Part shown: in pieces, positions 1 through 6,186 of the stretch
Numbering within the stretch: position 1 is the first letter of the stretch
Layout of the letters: each line of letters starts with the position of its first letter
NCBI GenBank assembly: GCA_023265355.1
Contig: JAHFTZ010000064.1
Coordinates: 1 to 9,150, forward strand
Length of the DNA: 9,150 nt
Origin: Terriglobus sp.
Lineage (GTDB): Bacteria > Acidobacteriota > Terriglobia > Terriglobales > Acidobacteriaceae
Direction of reading: 5' to 3'
Translations under genes and position numbers: made by a program
The notes under the pieces: model-generated
What the model was told of the DNA's origin: nothing
Seen by the model: only the letters and a program-made list of their open reading frames with translations
The model's database searches: none

Positions 1-453
1 CACATGACGAATGCGGAGCGAACCAATCTTCGCAGAGGCACAGTTGGATTCGTCTTTCAGAAATACAATTTGTTGCCCACACTCTCGGCAGAAGACAATA
101 TCAAGATCGTGAAGTACATCGGCGGTCACGCTACCGACTTTGATGCACCGTTCAACGAAGTGCTGCGTCTGCTCGGGATTGCGGAGCGGCTGAAGCACAA
201 GCCACGTGCCCTCTCCGGAGGACAACAGCAGCGAGTGGCCATCGCACGCGCGATCGTGAATGGCCCAGCCATACTTCTGGCGGACGAACCGACTGGTAAT
301 CTCGATAGCCAGAACTCGGCGGCGGTGTTGAATCTGTTGAAGGATCTCAACGAACGCCTCGGCCAAACCATCCTCATGATTACGCACGACGAGGAAGCGG
401 CGTCGTACGCTCACAGACGCGTGCACATGCGGGATGGACAGTTGCTGCCGTAA
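1..453 (+). CDS. ABC transporter ATP-binding protein, LolD/MacB-type (5' partial)
   Basis: This is the nucleotide-binding subunit of an ABC transporter and would sit on the cytoplasmic face of the inner membrane, hydrolysing ATP. The frame is open to the first base of the window, so the N-terminus, including the Walker A P-loop (roughly 75-85 residues in this family), lies outside. Visible in the 150-residue fragment are the Q-loop (VGFVFQKYNLLP, Q20), the signature LSGGQQQR (71-78), Walker B ILLADEP with catalytic E96, the D-loop GNLD (99-102) and the switch histidine in ITHD (H129). The FQxxNLLPTLxxxxN pattern and the lack of a C-terminal extension fit the LolD/MacB/FtsE group, which works with FtsX/MacB-like permeases in lipoprotein release, efflux or envelope stress. 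Nothing in the window shows the partner permease, so the substrate cannot be assigned. The stop lies 10 bp from the end of the convergent GtrA gene. The ATG at position 4 is internal, not the true start. Confidence 0.93.
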   Translation, partial: HMTNAERTNLRRGTVGFVFQKYNLLPTLSAEDNIKIVKYIGGHATDFDAPFNEVLRLLGIAERLKHKPRALSGGQQQRVAIARAIVNGPAILLADEPTGNLDSQNSAAVLNLLKDLNERLGQTILMITHDEEAASYAHRRVHMRDGQLLP

Positions 454-463
454 CGGTGTTCGG

Positions 464-859
464 TTACGCCGCTGCTGCGAACGCCCAGTTGTTTCCAAGG
501 CAGAAGTTAAGCATCGAGCAACAGAGTATCGCGATACTGTTTGCGGCTAGTAAGGGCAGGTGTGCCTCGTCGACAAGAAGCCGCATCAGCACAAGGTTTC
601 CCAATAGTGAGACCAGCCCGTTGGAGAGCTGAAAACGAATCAATTGCGAGAGCCACGACGAGTCCTCCCGCCGGTCACGCCAGGTGTAGTGCAGGTGCCA
701 CACGAAGTTATGTAGCAGGGTTAGCTCGATGGCGACAGCCGAGGCATAAAGGTAGTGCCCCGGCATCCATCGGTTAATAAGCGCCAGCGCTGTGAGTTGC
801 ATCACCATGCCGAGTGCACCCACAAGATTAAACTTCCACCAACGGAGAAAAGTTGTCAC
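464..859 (-). CDS. GtrA-family membrane protein
   Basis: A 131-residue, almost wholly hydrophobic protein with four predicted transmembrane helices (about residues 8-30, 36-56, 76-97 and 101-123). The loop motif NFVWHLHYTW (51-60) and the C-terminal NF..GNNWAF (118-127) are typical of the GtrA/DPMS family, whose members are thought to flip or help present polyprenyl-phosphate-linked sugars across the inner membrane. Length is normal for the family. The start is GTG at 859-857. It overlaps the TGA of the upstream phosphatidyltransferase gene by four bases (GTGA), so the two are very probably translationally coupled and cotranscribed. No glycosyltransferase, the usual GtrA partner, is in view. 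A role in handling the lipid product of the neighbouring enzyme is an inference. Confidence 0.85.
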   Translation of the reverse strand: MTTFLRWWKFNLVGALGMVMQLTALALINRWMPGHYLYASAVAIELTLLHNFVWHLHYTWRDRREDSSWLSQLIRFQLSNGLVSLLGNLVLMRLLVDEAHLPLLAANSIAILCCSMLNFCLGNNWAFAAAA

Positions 860-1548
860 GGGAGAGGCTCCTGCCGGTAGAGTTCTGCTGTGTGCCGCAG
901 AGTAACGACGATCGCCAGAACGAACATGCAGACGGCTGCAATCGTTCCTCCCAGATCGAAGAGCAGCATCCTGTATCCAAACACAGTGGAGTACGGACTG
1001 TGTAGGAGGGCGACGTTCCCAATGATGAGGAGAAGGCGAATCTCCGTGGGGCCGAAGATGCCTTGCGATAGTTCAAAGCAAGACAAAGTGTGGGTTGCAA
1101 GATAGCTCTCGCTCGACAGCAGAAGAAACGTTACAAGCATCGCGATAGCCGTCTGCCAGTGCAGAAAGCCTGAGCAACCCAGACCGCACATTAGAGCGAT
1201 CGATCCAAAAACATCGACCATGTGATCCACATAGAATCCGTAACGAGGCCGCTGCTGGTTGCGTACGCGAGCCAGCGTTCCATCCATACTGTCTCCCAAC
1301 CAGTTGAGCATCACGCAGAGGATGACCAGCAGCAGAGCCTGCCGGTGGTAGCGCGACAGGGCATAGAAGACCCCGGCTCCGATCTGCGCGCTCAGTCCGA
1401 GCATTGTCAGTTGATCTGAGCTAAGCCATGCAGGTGCGCGTTCCGCCATCCACTGCAAAAGGCGTTTTTCTGCCGACGCGGTCAGCGCCTGATTGACTCT
1501 GCACACCTTTGCGAAAGCTATCGCATTACTTGTTGCGGCTGGTCTCAT
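856..1548 (-). CDS. CDP-alcohol phosphatidyltransferase family protein
   Basis: An integral membrane enzyme of 230 residues that should transfer a phosphatidyl (or similar phospho-) group from a CDP-activated donor to an alcohol, releasing CMP. The family signature D-x2-DG-x2-AR-x(7-9)-G-x3-D-x3-D is complete: D86, D89, G90, A93, R94, G104, D108 and D112. All four metal-binding and catalytic aspartates are present, with nine residues between R94 and G104. Hydrophobic stretches before and after the motif fit a multi-span membrane protein. The alcohol acceptor (glycerol-phosphate, inositol-phosphate, serine or other) cannot be read from the sequence, so no gene symbol is given. The ATG at 1548 has a good ribosome-binding site. 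The gene lies 17 bp after the frameshifted secreted-protein gene and overlaps the GtrA gene by four bases, forming a three-gene minus-strand cluster. Confidence 0.9.
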   Translation of the reverse strand: MRPAATSNAIAFAKVCRVNQALTASAEKRLLQWMAERAPAWLSSDQLTMLGLSAQIGAGVFYALSRYHRQALLLVILCVMLNWLGDSMDGTLARVRNQQRPRYGFYVDHMVDVFGSIALMCGLGCSGFLHWQTAIAMLVTFLLLSSESYLATHTLSCFELSQGIFGPTEIRLLLIIGNVALLHSPYSTVFGYRMLLFDLGGTIAAVCMFVLAIVVTLRHTAELYRQEPLP

Positions 1549-1553
1549 CCTGT

Positions 1554-1558
1554 TCCTT
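1554..1558 (-). promoter_or_regulatory. Ribosome-binding site of the CDP-alcohol phosphatidyltransferase gene
   Basis: On the minus strand AAGGA stands five bases before the ATG at 1548, a near-ideal Shine-Dalgarno sequence and spacing. It supports that start over any internal one. It also indicates that this gene is translated independently of the broken gene upstream. Confidence 0.6.
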
Positions 1559-1565
1559 TCTCGAA

Positions 1566-2355
1566 CTACTTTCGAAGCGCATTGCAGGTGGAGCGAAGCG
1601 TGAACTCCAGGGATTCGCGTGGAACACTCTCGACGAAGGGTCGAACCGCCCAGCCAAGACCGCGCGGAATTGACCGCGTCAGTGAAACCGATTCAATCTG
1701 CATGTAGAGTCCGCCGTCGCGCTCCTCATAGCTCCAGTACGTGTTCTGCCGCCAGAGGAAGCCATGCTCTTCGCTGGAATTGAGGACCCGCTCTTTAGGA
1801 GTGCCCGGGTTGTTGATCTCGGAGATGTGCGTGCTTTGCGAGGCACTGTATCCGTGTTTCTTATCCAAATGGGCGTGGGTTATGTCGTAGGCCGTATCCA
1901 TCACGACTGTGAGGATGTGTCGCTGGCGTACGCGCATGGAAGCCTGGAGATGATCGCCCTGCTGTACGAGCGCTTTAGCTTGGAGCACCTGCGGAGAAAA
2001 GTATTGAGGATAAGCGGAGAAATCTTTCATCACCCGCTCAAATTCTGCAGCCGTGGCTCCCGGAGCGAAGGCGGTTCCGCCAGTGATGAAGGAGCGCACC
2101 TTGTAGATCTCCGCCTGAGGGAGGTTCGACCCGTTCGATGGTGAACTTTCCCCGTCGTTCTTCTGCCGCATGATGTTGAGCAAAGAAAGCAGGTGCGGAC
2201 CTGTGCTGTTGAGCCACACGGAACTCGACTCCGTGAATATACGCATTGAAAGCCGAGTCGGCCTGCGGTAGCGGTTCTGCCAACGCGCAATCCGTAGCGA
2301 AACAGAGAATCAGCGCAAAAACTCTTTGCAGGTTGGAGAGTGGGCGTCGCGTCAT
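1566..2355 (-). pseudogene. Secreted START/SRPBCC-like protein, frameshifted
   Basis: Two overlapping minus-strand frames together read as one protein. The first (from ATG 2355) gives a signal peptide (basic MTRR, hydrophobic core, likely cleavage after ALA at residue 26) and runs to about HHWR (residue 93, near 2077). The second carries the rest, from GTAFAPGATAAEF to the stop at 1566. Skipping one base near 2076 joins them into about 262 residues, so the gene has either one extra base or two missing bases. The second frame alone could open at an ATG at 2246 (226 aa), but its first 50 or so residues look unlike protein and it has no signal peptide. The C-terminal part (aromatic-rich W.Y.E.....Y.QIESVSLTRS, then a final helix-like region with PRESLEF) resembles the START/SRPBCC lipid-binding fold. 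I recall such proteins from Acidobacteriaceae genomes, without a known function. It leads a cluster with a phosphatidyltransferase and GtrA. The break may be genuine or a sequencing error; the other long genes here are intact. Confidence 0.72.
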
Positions 2356-2522
2356 GTCTAAACCTTGATCCTGTCCCCGATTCGAGGCAAGACATCAAAG
2401 CTCATCTGGAGGGACGTCTAGTTCTCACTGAGTAAGTGCTTACGGAAGAAAGGTTTATCGAAAGTTCTCATTCGCTCGATCGAGTAAAGAATCCGTACGA
2501 TTGAGTACACTGGACACGAGCT
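2356..2522. promoter_or_regulatory. Divergent intergenic region with GAGTA repeats
   Basis: These 167 bp separate the start of the minus-strand cluster from the start of the winged-helix regulator, so they must hold promoters for both directions. GAGTA occurs three times on the + strand, at 2430-2434, 2482-2486 and 2503-2507, with steps of 52 and 21 bp, close to whole helical turns. GTTCTCA occurs twice (2421 and 2464), each time upstream of a GAGTAA. There is also a 10-bp palindrome CTCGATCGAG (2475-2484) and an inverted pair GTAAG/CTTAC (2432-2443). These are candidate operator elements, for instance for the adjacent OmpR-type regulator. No convincing -35/-10 pair was found on either strand. 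TACACT at 2506-2511 is a possible -10 but would leave almost no leader. Confidence 0.4.
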
Positions 2523-3395
2523 ATGTCGGATCCGCTACCAGATCGGCGCTATCGCTTCGGAGTCTTCGAGGCAGACGCGGCCACGGGAGAGCTTCGCAGG
2601 CAGGGCATCCGCGTTCGATTGAATGCGCAGCCATTTCAAGTGCTTTCCATGCTTCTGGAACGGCCCGGCGAACTGCTGACGCGGGAGGAGATCTCCCGGC
2701 AACTCTGGCCCGATGGAACCTTCGTCGACTACGAACACGGCGTCAACTCCGCGGTGAATCGCATCCGCGAAGCCCTGGGAGATGCAGCGAGCAATCCGCG
2801 ATTTGTGGAAACTCTGGCGCGCCGAGGCTATCGCTTTGTCGCGCCCGTGGAGCGGATCGCTCCAAGTGGAACTGTGTCGCCCGAGATACAGTCGGAAGAG
2901 CAAACGCCCATTCCTGAAACAAAATCTCGCAGCCGGATTCTGGCTACCACTGAAGAACTTCCGAAGATCTCCTACCCTGTCGTGCAGACGCTCTTCATTC
3001 TGCTTCAGCTTATGTATCTGGGCTTCTATGTGGGAGCGCTTGCCAATCTGTCAGAGATTGAAGATCTCTTCTCTATTTTGCCGAGACCCAACCAAGCCTT
3101 TGCCTTTCTCGTTCTTACCGCTGCAGTTCTGATTCCTGTCCGAGCCTTTGTACTCTGTGCCGTTCTCTTCCATGCGCCGAGGGCGCGCGAAAAACTCCTC
3201 AAGCTCTGGAGATTTTTGTTGCCGCTCGATGTGCTCTGGTCGCTCTCTCCCTTCCTTCTGCTCCATCACATGAGTTTTGGGTTGGCGCTTTCCTGCACAG
3301 CGCTTCTCGTCTATTCTCCTTTTGCGCAGCGTTCTCTGGTTCTGATGGGAGCGGGCGGTGCGGAGCACGAGATCTCTCCGGTTCTTCAGAAATGA
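2523..3395 (+). CDS. Winged helix-turn-helix regulator with C-terminal membrane domain
   Basis: A 290-residue protein with an N-terminal OmpR/PhoB-type (Trans_reg_C) winged-helix domain at about residues 10-110. The landmarks are YRFGVFEAD, the RLNAQPFQVLSMLLERPGE helix pair, LLTREEISRQLWPDGTFVDY, the recognition-helix region GVNSAVNRIREALGD, and the wing ending in TLARRGYRFVAPV. There is no receiver domain, so this is not a classical two-component response regulator. A polar linker (about 111-150) leads to roughly four hydrophobic helices (about 150-173, 191-216, 226-249 and 250-275), which would anchor the DNA-binding domain to the inner membrane. Known membrane-bound relatives of the CadC/ToxR type have a single span and a periplasmic sensor domain, so the multi-span arrangement without a large periplasmic domain is different. 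The GH2 gene begins 31 bp downstream on the same strand, suggesting cotranscription and that this gene is a target. The ligand is unknown. Confidence 0.88.
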   Translation: MSDPLPDRRYRFGVFEADAATGELRRQGIRVRLNAQPFQVLSMLLERPGELLTREEISRQLWPDGTFVDYEHGVNSAVNRIREALGDAASNPRFVETLARRGYRFVAPVERIAPSGTVSPEIQSEEQTPIPETKSRSRILATTEELPKISYPVVQTLFILLQLMYLGFYVGALANLSEIEDLFSILPRPNQAFAFLVLTAAVLIPVRAFVLCAVLFHAPRAREKLLKLWRFLLPLDVLWSLSPFLLLHHMSFGLALSCTALLVYSPFAQRSLVLMGAGGAEHEISPVLQK

Positions 3396-3426
3396 CATCA
3401 ACCCACTTCGTCAGAAAGCAAACAAC

Positions 3427-6075
3427 GTGATCCTTAAGAATTTCGCTCTGCTCCTTGCTTTTCTTCCGCTTGTCGCCGCTAAAGCTCAGCAGCCAGATCA
3501 ACTCATTGGCGATTGGAAGATGCAGGATGCCGCCAAGGTCTCCGCTTCTGCGGCCAACATTGCCGACGCAAAATTCACCACCGAAGGCTGGTATGCAGCA
3601 ACAGTGCCGGGAACCGTGTTGACCACGCTGGTCAACAGCAAGGTCTACCCTGAACCACTCTATGGCGAAAACATGCGCCCGATCCCGGAGAGCCTGAATA
3701 AGACCAGCCACTGGTATCGCGCCTCGTTTCAGGTGCCCGCTTCGCACGCGGGGCGTCGCACGTGGCTGCACTTTGCTGGAATAAATTATTCGTCCGAAGT
3801 ATGGGTGAATGGCAAGCAGGTTGGCACGACACGTGGAGCGTTCATTCGTGCAGACTTCGATATCACGGCGGTAGTGAAGCCGGGACATAATGCGACCCTT
3901 GCAGTGCTTGTGAGCCCACAGCCGCATCCGGGCGTACCGCATGAACACACTATCGCCCTTGGCGAAGGTCTCAACGGTGGAGAGACAGCGATCGACGGGC
4001 CGACTTTTTTGTCGACTATCGGTTGGGATTGGCTGCCTGCGATTCGTGACCGGGATACGGGTATCTGGTTGCCTGTAACTTTGTCGTCGACCGGCCCGGT
4101 GGTAGTGAAGGATCCTTTTGTCACCGCTGACCTTGCCGCATCGCACGCGACGGGCGACCTCACGGTTGCAACGACGCTGAAGAACGCAACAGGCACGCCA
4201 GTATCCGGAACGCTCGTTGGAGTTCTTCATGGGCAGGGAAGAGAGATCACGTTCCGTACTCCGGTCACCATCGCTCCAAATGAACAGAAAGTAGTCTCTC
4301 TGGATAGTAAGTCGATCGCGGCCCTTCATCTCACGGAACCCAAACTCTGGTGGCCCAACGGCTACGGCCCGCAGAACCTCTACCAGATGACGATGAGCTT
4401 TGATGTCGGCAAGAAGGAATCGAGTGCGCAGACCGTGCAGTTTGGTATTCGCAAGATTGAGTATCAGGTATCTGATTCGGAGAATCTCACGATCTCTGTG
4501 AATGGCGTGCGCGTCATGGTTCGCGGTGGCAACTGGGGCCTGGATGAGGGTATGAAGCGTGTTCCACGCGAGCGGCTGGACGCGCAGTTTCACATGCACG
4601 CTCTCGCGAACATGAATATGATCCGGAACTGGGTCGGCCAAAGTACTAACCCTGATTTTTACGATATGGCGGATAAGTACGGCATTCTACTGTGGGATGA
4701 GTTCTTTCAACCTAATCCCAGCGACGGACCAAACGTTACAGATATTCCAACCTACCTGGCAAATGTGACAGACAAGGTCGTTCGCTATCGCAACCATCCT
4801 TCCATCGCCGTCTGGTGCGCCCGCAACGAAGGTTATCCGCCAAAAGAGCTGGACGACATGCTCAAAGCGATGATGGGTAAGCTCGATGGATCGCGGCTCT
4901 ATCAATCCAACTCCGCTGATGGTCGCGGTGTTTCTTCACATGGACCGTACCACTGGCGTGCTCCGCGCTTCTATTACACCTTCAACGAGAGCTTCAAGAC
5001 CGAGGTCGGCTCCATGTCGATCCCTACGATCGAATCGATCCAGGGCATGATGCCCAAGGGAGACTGGGAGACCATCAACGACGACTGGGCGCAGCACGAC
5101 ATGGCCAAGGGCGCGGAACACGGCGACACCTATCCAACAGAACTCGCCTCGCGCTTTGGGCATATCCGCAACCTCGCAGACTTTGTACGCAAGGGCCAGC
5201 TTGCGAACTACGAGGCGTATCGCGCGATGTACGAAGGGCGCAACGCGCTGATGTTCAAGACGACCACGGGCATCATCACGTGGATGAGCCACCCCGCACA
5301 GCCCAGCTTTGTCTGGCAGCTTTATCACTACGATCTCGATCCCCAGTCTTCGTTGTTCGCTGTGAAAAAGGCGGGCGAGCACATTCATGTGCAACTGAAT
5401 GAATCGACCGGACAGCTTGAGGTGGTCAATAATCAGCCTGACGATCTGCACAACCTCACGCTGCAGACAGATATCTACGACTTGGAGAGCAAGGTCATCG
5501 CGCATCAGACTCTGACTGTCGAAGATGCGGCGGGGAGCAAGACGACCGATGTCGCTGCGTTGAATGTTCCTGGAAATACTTCCTCTGTTTACTTCGTCAA
5601 GCTGGATCTAAAGGCAGCAGACGGTTCGCTTCTCTCGACGAACTTCTACTGGCAGAGCACAAAGCAGGACCAGTTCGCCGATCTGTCCCGTCTGCCCAAA
5701 GCCAAGTTGCACGCCGAAGGCAGCGCGCGCAAAGAGGGGGAACGCACGATCTTCACCGTGACGCTGCGCAACCCGTCATCGGTAATTGCTTTGATGACGC
5801 ATCTTCAGCTTCGTCAGAAACCCGGTGGCCTGCGTGTGCTTCCCGTCTTCTACTCTGACAATTACATCTCGCTCGTTCCGGGTGAGACGCGTACGGTGAC
5901 AATCGATGTAGCGAACAAGAACCTCACTGGCGACGCTCCTGCGCTTGCCTTGGATGGCTTCAACGTGGAAGTTGAACCAATGCAGGGATCGGCATTGTCC
6001 GTGGAGTTGAACACAACTGCACAGCCGGAACTTTGGCCAGCCACGAACCTCGTCGCCGACTCCGTCACAAAGTAA
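3427..6075 (+). CDS. Secreted glycoside hydrolase family 2 (beta-mannosidase / exo-beta-glucosaminidase-like)
   Basis: A retaining glycosidase of 882 residues, probably periplasmic or secreted. I place the start at GTG 3427 because it opens directly into a signal peptide (MILKNFALLLAFLPLVAAKA, cleavage after residue 20). The longer frame from GTG 3358 would overlap the regulator gene and put 23 unlikely residues in front. A clear Shine-Dalgarno is missing. Domains: jelly-roll sugar-binding (about 25-210, with WYRASFQVP and the strand EVWVNGKQVG), Ig-like (about 215-345, ending near LWWPNGYG), TIM barrel (about 350-690) and C-terminal beta domains. Catalytic residues by family pattern: acid/base E468 in WCARNEG and nucleophile E526 in FKTEVGSMSIP. 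R400-N401-W402 and WDEF (423-426) are typical barrel motifs. The overall layout resembles exo-beta-D-glucosaminidase and endo-beta-mannosidase rather than beta-galactosidase, but the substrate cannot be fixed. The GH38 neighbour favours a mannose-containing glycan. Cotranscription with the upstream regulator is likely. Confidence 0.88.
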   Translation: MILKNFALLLAFLPLVAAKAQQPDQLIGDWKMQDAAKVSASAANIADAKFTTEGWYAATVPGTVLTTLVNSKVYPEPLYGENMRPIPESLNKTSHWYRASFQVPASHAGRRTWLHFAGINYSSEVWVNGKQVGTTRGAFIRADFDITAVVKPGHNATLAVLVSPQPHPGVPHEHTIALGEGLNGGETAIDGPTFLSTIGWDWLPAIRDRDTGIWLPVTLSSTGPVVVKDPFVTADLAASHATGDLTVATTLKNATGTPVSGTLVGVLHGQGREITFRTPVTIAPNEQKVVSLDSKSIAALHLTEPKLWWPNGYGPQNLYQMTMSFDVGKKESSAQTVQFGIRKIEYQVSDSENLTISVNGVRVMVRGGNWGLDEGMKRVPRERLDAQFHMHALANMNMIRNWVGQSTNPDFYDMADKYGILLWDEFFQPNPSDGPNVTDIPTYLANVTDKVVRYRNHPSIAVWCARNEGYPPKELDDMLKAMMGKLDGSRLYQSNSADGRGVSSHGPYHWRAPRFYYTFNESFKTEVGSMSIPTIESIQGMMPKGDWETINDDWAQHDMAKGAEHGDTYPTELASRFGHIRNLADFVRKGQLANYEAYRAMYEGRNALMFKTTTGIITWMSHPAQPSFVWQLYHYDLDPQSSLFAVKKAGEHIHVQLNESTGQLEVVNNQPDDLHNLTLQTDIYDLESKVIAHQTLTVEDAAGSKTTDVAALNVPGNTSSVYFVKLDLKAADGSLLSTNFYWQSTKQDQFADLSRLPKAKLHAEGSARKEGERTIFTVTLRNPSSVIALMTHLQLRQKPGGLRVLPVFYSDNYISLVPGETRTVTIDVANKNLTGDAPALALDGFNVEVEPMQGSALSVELNTTAQPELWPATNLVADSVTK

Positions 6076-6110
6076 ATCGCTTATAACTCTGATCAGCATT
6101 GCTCTAGGTG

Positions 6111-6155
6111 TAAAAGGCACACGGTACTCCTATCCGGAGTACCGTGTGCCTTTTA
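6111..6155. terminator. Bidirectional rho-independent terminator
   Basis: A perfect 20-bp inverted repeat (6111-6130 and 6136-6155) surrounds the five-base loop TATCC. The outer stem is AAAA on the left and TTTT on the right around a GC-containing core, so RNA from either strand ends in a hairpin followed by a U run. It lies between the stops of the convergent GH2 (6075) and GH38 (6187) genes, exactly where a shared terminator is expected. The rest of the 111-bp gap shows nothing else. Confidence 0.88.
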
Positions 6156-6186
6156 TTTACCTCAAGTGTGATTGAAGATTAGTTAT

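Noticed and set aside
454..463. Terminator between the ABC ATPase and GtrA genes
   Set aside because: The gap is only 10 bp; no GC-rich hairpin with a T run is seen there.
2030..2398. Minus-strand frame of 122 codons starting at 2398
   Set aside because: It is the third frame over the broken START-like gene, rich in Arg, Cys and Ser, with no signal peptide or motif.
2475..2484. Palindrome CTCGATCGAG as a dedicated operator
   Set aside because: Ten bases is too short to stand alone and such palindromes are common in this base composition; it is mentioned only as part of the intergenic region.
3358..3426. Longer N-terminus for the GH2 protein starting at GTG 3358
   Set aside because: It would overlap the regulator gene and place a basic 23-residue extension before a complete signal peptide that starts at GTG 3427.
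3199..4641. Open minus-strand frame of 480 codons
   Set aside because: It is antisense to the regulator and the GH2 gene, with a basic, low-quality translation and no domain; it is a by-product of codon bias in the real genes.
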